Origin: Maylandia zebra
Taxonomy: Eukaryota > Chordata > Actinopteri > Cichliformes > Cichlidae
DNA: 64,000 nt
Assembly (NCBI RefSeq): GCF_041146795.1
Contig: NC_135172.1
Span: 34,953,623 to 35,017,622, forward strand
Direction: 5' to 3'
In this document: positions 33,512 to 48,361 of the stretch, piece by piece
Position numbering within the stretch: the first letter of the stretch is position 1
Layout: each line of letters opens with the position of its first letter
Made by a program: the position numbers and the translations under genes
The notes under the pieces: model-generated
Told to the model about the DNA's origin: nothing
The model's input: only the letters and a program-made list of their open reading frames with translations
Databases searched by the model: none

Positions 33512-36500
33512 GTAAGTAAAGAAACCAAAACAAGCTGCACAGGATATGAATGCACAGTGGAGAGTTTTTCACCCAGTTTGACCAAACTTATCACCCCGGA
33601 AAACAAGCGTAACACACGTAAAAGTTTAATTCATCTGGGGTTCTTGTCTATCAGCCCGCTTGTTACATCCCCATATGCGTGTACCCCATTATTCCTAACA
33701 GCTAATATGACGTGAGTTTTTGATTTATTGTTTATGCTGCTGTTCTGTGGTAATTAAAGGGGTCAAATGTTTAATCAATTAGATCAGCTGATTGGAAAAT
33801 AGTCAGACTTAATCGTTGTGAATCAAACGAGCAAAAAAACTTTTAAAATGTGAGCGTTTGTGTCTCTTCTGCTTATTAAACTCAGTGGAAATGTGTCATT
33901 CCTTTGTTTTGGGCTGTTGGTGGAAAAAATCCTGTTAACTAACTACTTTTGGCTTTAAGTTTCTGTTGTTTGTTTGTTTTCCCCCTTGGTACGTCATGAA
34001 AATATTTATGGTATTAGCATTTAATTATCCAAGTAATCGATACAGTAATTAGCAGATTAAACATGAATAAATTGTGGCGTCCTGAACGTATAAGTGCGCT
34101 GACAGATGTGGAGATTTGATTAAGTTGGCTTTGATGGTCTTCAGGGTGCACCAGTGTAGTAAAAACACAAACAAAGCCAAAACTGATTGGAAAATAAATA
34201 CTATGTGGAGGCAATCAGACAATAATGAGAATAATAATAATAATTAATACAATTTTTGTTTACTTTTTATGTCAAAAGAAGGACTGACTGCTGGTGACTG
34301 TGCGTGCGTGCTTTTGCGTGCGCGCATCTTCCCCCCCGTTTGTTGGTATTAATAAGTTGGTGACCAGAAACCAAAGGTGGAGCAGATCAGACTTGAGCCT
34401 CTGGTGTAGCTGCAGCAGAACATTCTGTTCTGTGCGATGGAAGCCATATGTTATTCATTATTTATTTTTACTGAAACTACCTTTCTTTACAGTATTTAAC
34501 TTAAGACTTTACTATAAATACCAGGCACATAATCAGTGCACTCTGTGTTGGCCAGGTCTTGCTTTAGGACACAAAATGATTTTGTTTACACAGAGTTTTA
34601 TAAGTAAATAAAACTCTGGAGGTACACTGGTTGTATTTGTTGTATAGAGGGCTTCTACTTTCAGTTGGATCCCCTATTATCACCTGACCTTTAGTGGTAA
34701 TGTTTGCATAAAAGAAGAAAAGTGGCTTGTTTAGAGACCGATAAATTAGAGACAGACTCTGCTGCACTGTCTGTCTGTGATTTATCTGAATGTTAATGTC
34801 TCATGTTGGAATTTGTTGGAGTGTTAATTGCATCAAAGTAGATGAACCTCCTTAACCCTACTGTACCAGCGGAAGTCATACGTAAAGGCGGCTGGCTGTG
34901 AACTTAACTGTCCTTACTAATTTAGCTACTTGTGTCCTACTCAATAGGCAGACACATGTGGTTGATAGCAAATATTTTACTCAAAGTTAAATCTGATTTC
35001 ACAGAAGGCTGAGACATTCAGCTGGAGAACTTGGTAGTGTTCATTTAATAATGCTGCAGGCTGAACTTTAAAGAATAATAAAGGTCATTTACTTGCAGCG
35101 ATTTCTGAATAATGGCCTTTGGTCTGTCTGAGGCAGAGAGATGACAGTTCAGGTCTGGATTGTTAGCTCTCTTAAAATCATCTTTGTCCTTTTAACATCT
35201 TTTAGTAGATGCAGAGAAGAGTCAGTAAGGCTACTGTGAATCTCTACAGCATGCAGAGCAGGTCTTACAGGTCTTTTTTTATATTAGAAATAGCTTTTCT
35301 ATTTAAGAGACTATTACCAGACTTAAAAATGTAGCCTTGGAGCAAATAACCACCACAAAAATGAATAGGCAGTGAATGATTTGTCTGTCTTAAAGCGGTG
35401 TCAGGCTAGTTTATTGTCACTGTTGTATGTGAATTTGATACCTTGGAGGAGCCGACTACAGATTTGAGCTTGAATAGATGTGAACTCAGCGCTCACAGTA
35501 AATGACTGTCCTTTAGTCATCCACAAGGAGCGATGCTGTAAATGATTAGTAGATAACGGAGCAAGCGTGTTTTTATTTATTTTACTCTTTAGTAATATTG
35601 TCCTTAGTCCTCTTTGCATAACTGTGCATCCACTTTTCTATCGGTGCACATTTATTAACATTATTTAGCTGTGGGAAAACTGGATAGGACCCAGTGTAAT
35701 GCTGTAGTGTCTCACCATGAAATTTAATTTAACTGTGGCTGGCTTTAGAGAGCATTCACAACTTCTCTGCTTTGTGAGAGAGAGATGCAGGAAAAGTCTC
35801 TGTGATCAAGCTATAGGCGTAGGGATGCTACCCTGAACACATGCTGTAGGTCTAAATGGATTTTGTGCCTTTTCCCTGTTTAATTTCTACTTTTCTTTCA
35901 GTAAAAATACCACATTTCCATTTGAAGAAATTGCTAGGAAAGAGCTTTTTTTTGCCACCAATTCTTTTCTCCTTGCCTTCTCCAGTCCTTTCTAATGTGT
36001 CACATTACTGCAAAATAACTGAAGCAAAAATACGTCAGCCACACCGAGACTTTAATAAAACTCATTTCACATCCATTAAACACCAGCTCCTCTCCATTCT
36101 GTCTATGCCCCTATCTGGCCCCAAATCTAAATGTTCTAGACACACCCTTGGTGGAAAAAAAAAAAATCCAGTGGCTGTGAAATATTTTAACATACTGCAG
36201 AGTGCAGTTGGAGAAAAGCATTCCCGTTACACATCAGTCCATCTGCTCCAACCCACACACATAATAAAATCTCTTAACACTTCATACGGAGAGTTTTGCA
36301 GTTCTGGGACATACTTGTAAAATGAAACTAAGGTTTTTTTAAGTGCCGTTGTTTTGTTTGAATATTCTTGGGACGCACATCATCACATTGCTGTACGAGT
36401 CCCGGGACATAAGGCAGAGAAAGTGAACTGGAAATGTTTTCAGTACTGTACGTTTTTGTGTGTGTGTGTTGTTTCTGTAAATAGCTTGATCAGGCAGTAA

Positions 36501-37164
36501 TATAAACTTGCCTTTATTAAAAAACAACACACGAGAAGACTAACGTTTGGCTCTTTTGACCATACACTGTGTGGGTATGCAATACTTTTTGACATCGTTA
36601 GGTCGTACTTGCACTCCAGTAAGCACAAAATACTTTCCGTTAACTTTTATTGCAGCTGAAACTGAAAAGCAATGCTGTGCACTGATGTTTGTAGCTATAG
36701 CTGTAGGCTCCACGCACTGGCATTGTCATTGAAGAACGGTACCACAGCGCACCAAACAAAGAACGTAGTTATTATTCGGGCCATGTAACATGTAAAGTAG
36801 CTCTTCAGTTCTTCAGCATCGTTACAGACTGTGTTTTAGGCAGTAGCATAGTTTGTTTGAAATTTAAACACACTTGTGGTCATGCATACCTTCTCCTATC
36901 TATTCTGCCAAGGAGGATTTTGTGGTGTTGCCATGACAGCAAGATGCACATACACATACAGCCCCACTGTAGGCAGGCCGATATGTTTTTAAACTACTTT
37001 ATTTTCTGGTTGTGTTGGCTGTGTATGGGTCTTGGGGCTTCGAGACAGCTTTCGAACAGGTGAGACTGTAAAATCAAAAATTCTCTCACTGTCTCCTGCA
37101 TTGCCTTTCCGCCCTCATCTCCAGATCCAAAGGTGGTTATCGGTCTTACAACCACCTGCATGCG

Positions 37165-37215
<51 letters not shown>

Positions 37216-40200
37216 AGTGACTTTAATAAAGTGGGAAAGATTGAATGTACTGACCATATGCAGGGGAGATTTTGTTGTGTTACCATGGCAAAAGTAACTG
37301 ATGACATCACTAACAGAAGTGCAGACATTCCAGGCAGTTATAAATAAGAGAATGAGGAAAGAACCAGGGAGAGAAGAAGAGCCAGCTCCCATCCTTCCTT
37401 TCACTGTGTATGCCTGCCCATGCCTTTAGCTAAAAAAAAAAATCCTCAGAATAAAGGTTGCTTAACTCAAAGCAATGTATGATGGGTGCCAAATCCTTAA
37501 CGGTTCTTAAATTGGCGAATGAAATTATCAGCGCTCGTAATTAACGATACCTTGCTTTTAATGTTTCATAGCAGCAGAAAGAAAGAAGTGTGTAGCTTGT
37601 CTCAGCCTTCATGCACTCAGTACTTTTCTACCAGGGGTGCCAGAAATGTCTTGGTTTATCATTAACTTAGTGGAGTGGCGGCAGGCTGGAGAAGAAAGTC
37701 ATGCATCTGAATGTTGATGTTTTAGCAGTGAAGATTGCTTAGGGTGTTTTCTCAATTGTAAGTTTGCAATGTGCTCAGGTATGTTATATCGCTATGCACA
37801 GATTTATTTTATAATATGGTAATCTAACCCTAGGTCTGTTTGGAAGAGGTGGACTTATACTCCCCATCAGAAATGAAAGCTTGTTGTGAACAAAACATAA
37901 TTTAACATAGATGGTAGCAAGAAGCCTTTTTTGACTCCTCAAAAATATCCTTGTCGATCTTTTATCTCACATCTGAATAACATGAGTTTTGCAAATGGAA
38001 AAGATTGTGTGGAGAGTCATATGTGCACACAAAACAAAACAGCATTAGGAAAGTCTGCATAGTAAAAGTAGCTGTAAAAACTGTATCAACATTGTGAATA
38101 GGCTAGCATTTTTATGTACCTTTTCTAGACTTATTGACCTCTCAAAGTGCTTTTACAGTACATACTTACCCACCCACACACATGCACACTGTATTGCATC
38201 AGGGACAATTGAAGTTCCTTTTACTCCAAGGACACTTTGACATGCAGGATTGAAGAGCTCAAGATCAAACCACTAAACTTTTGATTATTAAACGACCCGC
38301 TCTTCTCCTAAGGCGACATTTTACTCCATACGACTTCAGTTCAAGTCACCTCAATTGATGATCAATGAAGCACCAATTCCCAGGAGCAGTCACCTCAAGG
38401 CGCTTTATATCGCCAAGTAAATACAATAATACAAATGTCCTGTGGATGATAATGAAAGTGTACTTGAGGAGGGAATGTTACTGCACGGACTGATTGCAAC
38501 TAATCAAGAAGCACCTTAAAATGTTAGTTTGTAGTACTGCAGGCCTTTTTTCTCTCACAAGTTCCCACCAAAATACACTGCTCTGTCATACTCAAAGGCT
38601 TATTTATACACATGTGGGCATCGTTCACATAGTTGACTGCAATTTATCCAGCAAAACGTCGGCCAGATGTGTTGTGTTCACAGAGGAAAAAAAGCCTGAA
38701 AAAGAATGCACACATGCAGACTAGGAAGTAACAGCGTAACACAAAGAACACAATACAGTTTTTACTTAATAGTCACAATTTTCTTCTTTTGAGAAGACAT
38801 AAGTTCTTAATTTTTAAATACTTTTCGGTTATAAATAAATTCTATATTCCAATACACTACTCATAAATCAAGTTAATTGAGATAACTATTTTAACAGCAG
38901 TCTCACACCACAAACTGTTTCCTGAAAGAGTTCATTTTAATCTTCAAAATCCCTCTAAACAAGTAAATGAGATGTTCCGTCACATCAGTCACACCGATCA
39001 TGGTTGTTAATATGCAGAGAGGGGTTGATAGAAATAACTATGCTTAAAAAAAAAAGGAAAAAAATGGCACTAGTGTTCTTTAAAGTTATACTGCACTCAG
39101 GATTTACAGTGTTCCCAAGAAATATTTAAATACTAAAAAGCATTAAAGATGGTGGTGTTTATCGTAAAGAAACAATAGCAATAAGATTCTAGAAAAATAC
39201 ATTTGTTGGTTTTAAATTAGTAAAAAACAGAACAGATGTACAGTTAAAAATGGGCAAGAGAGAAAGTTCTTGTAAACACACTTGTGGCTTAATATGTAGT
39301 TTGTTATTAAATTGGACATCATCTGGGCATGGAATAATTTCTGCAATAGCTGTGGAAAAGCTTTCCTTTTCCCAAGCCTTCAGTGTATTCATGTAACCGT
39401 ATCTGTGATCCTTCACAAGGATCAAAATGATTATTTCATTATCTTCTTAAGAGAATATTGTTTCAGTAGGTTGCTGGCATGCTTGGATCTTTATCCATTA
39501 CACTTTATCCTTCTGTTAAAATTTTTTGGGGTGATTTCTTTAAGTTGCATCCAGAATTGTGATTGCATCAGTGCATCCTTGCTCACCTATAAATTAAGAA
39601 AAGAAAAAATAGCCAGAGTTTGATGTTCATACCTCTAGTCTTCCTGGAGTTCTCACACTTGCATTCTTCACACAAACTTCTATCACACTTATCTAGACTT
39701 GAATGCACTCGGGTCATAATGACTCACTCTGAAGCTGCTTTTTTTCCTTGCTACCAATTTTTCATCTTATTCATCGTTTCTGTCACATTACTCCCTCTCT
39801 GCACGTACAGCACACTCAGTGATTCTGTTTTGAATGGTAACTTAGTTGAATCTGGTAATTCCTATTTCCCAGAGTGATACGTGCTGCTGTGTCTCAAATC
39901 CAGTCTGTCTGGGTCTTCTTCTGCACCTTATTTTCACAGCCCTCCTGTTTTTGTTGTTGTTTTTTTTAAAGTGCCGCACTTATTATTATTATTATTATTA
40001 TTTTTTTACCAATCTAACAAATAGTGCAGAGAAAAAGCTGTATGTGTGACCTTTTCTCTAAGGTCCTTTCATTTGGTTTTGCACTTTTGCAGTTGCTTCT
40101 AAATAGTGGAGTGGTGTTAGTAAATTACCTTCAATCTCACACTGGTGCCCTTAGCAGAGTGAGCACAGGTATAATTTGTACAGTTGTCTTATTTGGTTTG

Positions 40201-41706
40201 ACTAGTTTATCAGAACTTGTCAAAGTATGCTTTTTGTAACCATTTAGGAGCATCCATAGTTTCTCAGACCTCAGTCACACAGGAGGAGGAGGAAAACGGT
40301 TTCTCCCCAATTGGTTGATGAGTAGTTATGAAGGTTGCTGCCTGTTGCTTGGTGACAAAAGTTGCAAAGTGGGTGCTGTACCAGAAATCTTTGTTATTGC
40401 TTTGGTCACTAGCAGATTGCTGCAGTTGCCCTTAGGCTGACATGCTCCCTGTAAACTATCTGCAAAAACTCCTAAATAGTAAAACTTAAAGCTGAAAACA
40501 GTAAAATTTGTGCCTTTTGAAAAACTATAATTCAAAAGGCACAGCTTTTATTTTGAAGGCAAACATTTTGTGTTTATGGTTTGCATAGTAAACATTTAAA
40601 AACCTAAACAAATAGAGTCCGTCATATAAGCGTAGTTTGCATCTTCTGTGCATGACCATGGGAATCTGTTAGTGACCAGAGCAATTGTAAGGAGGTTTGT
40701 GCTTTCGGTTCAGTAAGCATATGTATCGAACAATACAATTTTTTTTATTTATTTTATCAACTTTTCTTCTGACGATGCTGTCTGTGTTGGGAGCTCAGTG
40801 GATCTGTGTTCGACTACTCCGCCTAGGCTGCACTGTCCAGCGCAGATCCACTGAGCGCAGCGCAAGCTAGCAAGACAGAAGCTAAGCTCGTTGCAACATG
40901 GCAAATTGAACCTCCCCCACCCTCATTCAGATCTGGCCTTTGGAACTATTTTGGTCTTCATGTGAAGTATGACCATGAAGGTAAGCGCGTCATGGACTAA
41001 AGTAAAACAGTGTGTCGGATGTGCCACGCAATGCTCAATTACATGGGTGGGAACTACTGCGTTAGCGCAGTTTGCTCGTTAACGTGTTGACGCTGTCCAG
41101 CCCCACGCACGGGGCGATCCGCGGTAGCTCGTTAACGGAGATTTGCCGTGTTGTGGCGTTAACGTCATTTCAGATTAACGCTGACAGCACTAGTGGGAAC
41201 ACAATGAATATGACTGCACATTTACTCCGACATCATCCTAGTGCAAAGACAAGTGAAAGCAGACAAAAACAACAAGCATGCATGCTACAAACTTTACCCG
41301 AGTCATTTAGACAGCTGTTAGCAAATGATTCTCCTTATGGGGACCTGATATGTTTAATATGCTGCTGAGAGTATACCCCAGAAGAAGCGTATAGTATAGC
41401 TTTTATTTTGGAAAGAGCCATTTCTCTGTAATAAACTCTCTTTTCCAAAGATGAGTGATTTCTCAATCAGATTTATTTTTTTATTACTTTGTTTTTTCAG
41501 CAACATTAAATTTAAAAACTGTACTTTTGAGTTAAAATATATATTTATAATTTTAATAAATGACAAATTAAAAAAGCATGAACATTTTTTTTGTATCGAA
41601 AAAATATCAAACCGTGACACCAAAGTATTGAACCGAACCGTGAATTTTGTGTATCGTTGCACCCCTAGCACACACACACACACACACACACACACGGGGC
41701 CATCTT

Positions 41707-41769
<63 letters not shown>

Positions 41770-43438
41770 GGGTGCAACGATATTCGTATCGATATTGAAC
41801 CGTTCGATACAGTGCTTTCGGTTCGGTACGCATATGTATCGAACAATACAACATTTGTAATTTATTTTATCAATTTTCCTTCTGACGATGCTGTCTGTGT
41901 TGAGCGCTCAGTGAATCTGTGTTCGACTACTCCGCCTAGGCTGCACTGTCGAGCGCAGATCCACTGAGCGCTCAACACAGACAGCATAGTCAGAAGGAAG
42001 AGCGCAGGGCAAGCTAGCGAGACAGAAGTTAAGCTCTACTTGCAACAGGCAAATTGAACGTCATTCAGATCTGGTGTTTGGAATTATTTTGGTTTTCATG
42101 TGACGTATGACCCTGAAGGTAAGCGAGTCATGGACTAAAGTAAAACAGTATGTTGGATGTGCCATGCAATGCTCAATTACATTGGTGTGAACTAGTGTGT
42201 TAGCGCAGTTAGCTCGTTAACGTGTTGGCCGTCTAGCCCCATGCACGGAGCGATCGGCGGTAGCTCGTTAACGGAGATTTGCCGTGTTGTGGCGTTAAGG
42301 TAATTTCAACGAGATTAACCTGAAAGCACTAGTGGGAACACAACGAATATGACTGCACATTTACGCCGACATCATCGTAGTGCAAAGACAAGTGGAAGCA
42401 GACAAAAAAAAGCAAGCATGCTACTAACTTTAGCAGAGTCATTTAGACAGCTGTTAGCACATGATTCTCCTTATGCTGCTGAGAATATAGCCCAGAAGAA
42501 GCGGATAGTATAGCTTTTATTTTGGAAAGAGCCATTTCTCTGTAATAAACTCTCTTTTCCAAAGATGAGTGATTCCTCAATCAGATACAGGGCTCGCAAT
42601 ATCGCTAGCCCGACGTCCCGGTGCTAGCGATTTTTTCAGTCGGGCTACCAAAATCTTTCTCTTCCCTGCCCGTCGGGCTATTGTAGGAAAAATATATGTC
42701 AATGCTTTTGCATTCTTTCAGAAATGTAGCTGGGTAATTATGTCATTGGCATCGGTGAGCCACTGTCAACATGTGACATATTGAAGTCGCGTTTGAATTT
42801 GCGCTTGTTTTTTTGCTTTCACTTTGCAATCGTGCGAACTGTGTATAGAGAGCGACAGCACTGATCTGTGAGTGATGATAATTTGCGCACCAATTCCTCT
42901 GACATCGTCTTATTAATCGTTAGCTTACTATGCAAACATGACAAGTGAAATCTCCCGCAGCAAGCTTAAACATGTGAGAGGTTGATCGCGCAGAGAATCG
43001 CTGAGCTTATGTGAGTGCGTGTGTAAAAGCATTTCAGTTCTGCTGAGCCAAATAAGACAGGTCAGGGTGAAGAAGTGACAGCCAAAGAAAAGCTTACCAC
43101 AAAACGGAGAAGTTATGACAAATCAGACTATAAGGCAAAAAGAAAGTGCAGCTTCATGGTTTCATGGACAAAAGAATTTCTGTGGCTGCAATATGATGAG
43201 CTAAATAACCAGGGCTGCACATAAGTGGTCCGCAGGTGCGCATTCGCTGTCAAAATAAAAAACACGCACAAGGGTTAGGGTTAAATTTAAAAACTGTACT
43301 TTTGAGTTAAAATATATATTTATAATTTTAATAAATGACAAATTAAAAATGCATGAACATTTTTTTGTATCGAAAAAATATCGAACCGTGACACCAAAGT
43401 ATCGAACCGAACCGTGAATTTTGTGTATCGTTGCACCC

Positions 43439-43494
<56 letters not shown>

Positions 43495-43965
43495 GAAGGT
43501 AACGGTCCTAACTTATATATATATATAAGTTAAGACTTGTGTAGCTTTGACTGTCTCAGGAAATGCAGAAATAAATGCACTTTTGATTTGTACAGATGGA
43601 CAGAGGACAGTGTTCATGTAGAACAAGTGTTATTTATTTTTGATTTGCAGCATAATTAATACCAATCAATTAATACTTATCAAATCAGCAGGGGCATTCA
43701 AGATGTGTAAAATGCAGAAAAATGAAAATGTCTTGCTGCACAAAAGACACACACCTAGCTACTCTCAGCAACAATTGCACACAGAACAGAGACTGCATGT
43801 TAGAGATTACTGGGGGGAAGGGCAAAAAATGCATTAAGTGTTCAAATTCACTAGAATACCCTTGATAATCAAAGCATGACTTCTTAATTAAAGTAATTTA
43901 TCATAACATGCTGTATGCTCATGGTATGGCTAATGCATAATGTCATAATGTCTTATGAAGTCATG

Positions 43966-43998
<33 letters not shown>

Positions 43999-46900
43999 GG
44001 GATTCATTCACTATTTTTCCAATCAGAGGAGATGGATGGATTCACTTTGGCACAACCTTTCACTTACAAAGACTGACTCATGTATTCTTTAAGAGAAGCA
44101 CACTCTACCTCAGCAATATAGTAACATCTGCATTGAATTTTAATGTGAAAATTGAAGGATGGAAAATGAATATAAAATGACTAAAGGGGTACGTGTATAG
44201 ATTATATCTTTAATTTATAAACTAGGTGCTTTTTTGAGTTACATTTCTAGAGTGAAAAAAGCAGGTGTTGATCACATAGGAAACATTTATCTTTTACCCC
44301 AGTTAAAAAGCAGACTTTTCTCCCTCCTGTTACTCCATTAAAAAAAAAGACTGCAATAATTGGATTTTGTTCCCCGCTTTTAGATATAAACAGCCAAAAC
44401 GCGAGTGTTTACGTGTGTAGCTCGTGCATAATGATCGCTGCTTGTGCATGTCTTTGTGTGTTTATGAGAGAATTGCAGAAACACATCCTGTTTGTGTAGC
44501 CTATGCTGCAGAGAGTCAAAGACTTCAAGACATCCCAGAATAACACGCTGCAATCCATGGGCTAAATGTTAATAAGGGCCTATGAGGCTGAAAATTGAAA
44601 AATGAATTGTTGGCCTCTAAACTTGGGATTACAAACCTGCCAGAACTGTAATGAAATGCTAATCAGCACAGTGGTTCATTTACATTCAATCCAAGGACAT
44701 GATTAAAATTCATAACAAGCCAATTTGCATTTTTTAGTTAAGAAATATGAGTTGTCCTTTGAGTTGTTTTTTTATTTTTCAATGCAACCTCATCAAAATT
44801 ACTGAAGGAAAATGAAACTAAAACAGAGACATAAGAAAAAGAAAATAAACCAAAAGCATTGTGTCATTTGTGAGCACAGTGTTGAGCACTTTGTTGATTT
44901 CATGCCAATGAACCTGAAACTGATTCAACAAGCAGAGAGCACAGTAACAGAGACCAATCAGAAGATAAAAGATGAAGGGCTGCCAGATGATGGTGTGGAG
45001 GACTCAGCTGAAGTAGTCATCATCTTCACCACAGATTGTGCTGGCAGCCAGCCTCTGTTGTCAGGGCTGCTGAAGCTCTGCTTGTCTCTATGGTTTTGGA
45101 GGTGACAGACTTCATTTTTTGTGTTCTCTTTTGTTCCTACCATTCCCTTTTCACTTGTTGCATCAGTTTATGTGGTGCTTCCAGATTTTACAAACAAGAT
45201 AAATTAAACAAAAATGCTGGTCTCTACAACTCCATGTACACTCCCATGTGTTTCTTATGAAATCCATGAAGTGCTACAGAGAAAATCACATTTTATTTAT
45301 GTAATTAACACATTTTGAACTCTTAAAGAAATATAACAAAAGGAAAGACACCCAGCTGAACTAAAATGATCCAGCAAACAAAAACTGTTGTGAGCCGCCA
45401 CCCTTATATCGCCTTTGGGCTTTTGGAGCTTTTAAAAATAATTGGGAAAAAAAAGCACTATGCTGCTAAAAAAAAGAGCCTTATACCACGTGATACAGGA
45501 GCTGTGCCGTGTGATGCTAAAATTAGCAGGGAAAAAACAACAGAGAGCACGTCAGGGATGACGAGAAAGTGACAGGAGAAAATCCGTCCCGGTCAACCAC
45601 CCAAACATCAATAACGGGAACCTTATACAGCGCTTCCTTATACACGTCGAACTCCCGCAGGCACAAAGAAATTACGGAGGCTATCACTTATCACCTGACC
45701 AAAGATATGGCTCCCATCAACACTGTGCAAAACGAGGGATTTAGGAAAATGATCAACACCCTAGACAAACGCTACACATTGCCGTCCCGCAACTATTTTT
45801 CTATTGTTGCACTACCTGCTCTATACACGCAGTGTCGTGCAACGGTGGAGACGGAATTTCAAGCAGTACAACATTTTGCGGCAACGACAAAACGTGAGAC
45901 ATTTGTTGTTTTTATGTTTATTTATTGTTTTTATGTTCAGTCTCAACTGTTACGAAGTTGATGTGCAGTTAATAAGTGCAATAAATATTTATATTGGAAA
46001 AGAAAATCGTGAGAGAATCGTGATCTCAATTCTAAGCCAAAAAAATCGTGATTCTCATTTTATGCAAAATCGTGCAGCCCTACTGAAAAGTATGTTCACG
46101 GAAACATCGTCGGGTCTGCCGTGATATGTTTACAATGGGGCTGTACTTTCATCTTTATGCAGGACTGTAAGCTGCCATCTGTGAGGTGTGAGCGGTGTTT
46201 GTTTTTAACATAGTTCACGGTGGAGCTGCTGACAGTGTGGATCCAAAGATCCATAATTGGCCTACCTGGGGTTGAAAATCTCGATAAATGCACGGCGTTT
46301 CGGCGGGTAGAGCGGCTTCCGCAAGTGTGACGCTTATTTTGAGCGATGAAAAAAATAATAAAATATAATTTTATTTTTATATTACAATGTCACAACAATC
46401 TTCCAATTTAGAACTACAAGTTAAAAAAAATAACTAACATAAATAAAATACACTTAAGCTAAATACTTCTAATTTATTTTCCCAAACCACGCGGAGCCGC
46501 ACTATAAGGACTAAAGAGCCGCAGGTTACCGACTCCAGCCTTAGGCTATCAATACATGAGAACTAAGCCCAGTGCTTGAAATATGTACACTCAGACATAT
46601 GACCAAAATCTAAATGCAACCTGCATGATGCCTTAAAACTGCAACTAGGTAGGGAAAGTTTTATTATGGAACAAGAAAAATCTGATTCCCCTGTTTTAGA
46701 TTAATTAGAGATTGTATATAAGACATGAATTTAGCTTCCGGGTCTGAAAAATGAAACCATTATGGAAGTGCCTAAATGTTTTGTAATAGCCAGAAGTAGG
46801 TGACTACTCTGATCACAATAAGAAGTCTGATTTCCTCTACTCTGTGACCTCACTTAACACTTTTCTGATGAGTATGCGTGGTTTTAGTATTCTCATGTCT

Positions 46901-48319
46901 CATTAAATACAGTAGGATGTTTAATTTATGAATTATGGTCCCTATTAGAGTCAAGAGGAATGATAAAGCAGGGTCAATATACCTTGTGATTGGCAAGTTG
47001 TGGGCTGATGTCAGCATACAGTGTTCCTTTTTAGTCAAATCAACCCCTCACTCATCATCAGTTTCAAAACACCAAGATAACAGACAACACGTTCAGCTCG
47101 TGTCTTAAAAATGCAAATTCATTAACCAGTCTGTGACATGATAGCGGCTGCATCCATCTTTTATATACAGTCTGTGGGTTACCTTTACTTGGCACAGTTA
47201 CAACAAACCAGCACATGTGTTTGTTTCATTTGCAGACAAGAATATAACTGAAAACACGTAGATTGTGGTCAAGTAAATGCTCTGCTTAGGTACATATAAC
47301 ACTAAAGATTGAGATTTGTCACCTCCAGTGTGCACTGGCGCAGTTTGTGAATCGTTTTGGAGGTTTCATGGATTTGTTTATGAGTCACACATCTTCTTCA
47401 CTTTAATGCTACAAATTCAACTTTAGTAGAATTGTATAAAAAAATCCACCATCTGAAAATATGCATGGAAAAATGCCTTATAGGTCAGCAACAAAACATT
47501 TTCAGCATCGCAGCTTATATAACAGACACCACACGTTTCTTAGAGTAAAGGACAAGCAGAAGTTCGTATGCTTTTATGTCTAATTGTTGGGACCAGTTAT
47601 TAGAAATGATGAATTGATGTTGCGTGGTGCTGCATTTGAAAAACTATTTCACTGCATCACTAAATATGGATAAATATGAGATTAATATCTTAATATGATC
47701 GAGGCTGACGTTGATGATGGAGAAATAATTGCTCATGATTACTCGATTAATCACACTTGTCACACATCTTTATTTGGCAGAAGCATTTGTTCAAAATGAC
47801 TGTGTTGTGTGGCTGGTTTATGGAAATATAACAGGATGAGAAGTAGTAGAAGAAGTATTTGTTTGCATTTGTTGCAAAGTTTTCCGAGATCTTTACCGAC
47901 TGTGTTTCAAAGCACAATCATCTCCAAATATCTTGTAAGATTTTGTATTTAAAAATCAACTGATGCAGAGGCCTGTTTTGGATTGTAACTCGGTATTCTT
48001 TGTTAGCAACAATTCAAAGATGTCCCCCCCCAAACACATGACATTAAGGCAGCTGTAAAAGTTACCGTTTTGAAGAGGACCGCTCTAAGGATACACTTGA
48101 TAAATATATGTTTGATTGTGCCTACAACATGCAGAAGATGGAAATTTTGGTTGTTACTGGAAATCTAAGAAAAAAATGTACTATAACACGCAAAATCTCT
48201 GTCTGTGCTTTGTTTGTTTCTTTGTCCAGGAACTCATCTCAGACCATCAGAAGTTCACTTTACTGAGTGAATTGGTTAAATGCAGAGAAGAATTTCCCCA
48301 CGGGGATCAATAAGCTATA

Positions 48320-48361
<42 letters not shown>

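Noticed and set aside
33229..33519. Alternative 96-codon frame over pkd1 exon 1
   Set aside because: The frame from 33240 gives signal peptide, LRRNT cysteines and the correct splice phase; the other does not.
35856..36320. 154-codon open frame in pkd1 intron 1
   Set aside because: No recognised domain; lies on the pkd1 strand inside an intron without supporting signals.
43497..43512. A 12-base match (taacggtcctaa) to the core of the I-CeuI homing endonuclease site / large-subunit rRNA
   Set aside because: Surrounding bases do not match rRNA; it sits between TA repeats at a transposon edge. Treated as coincidence.
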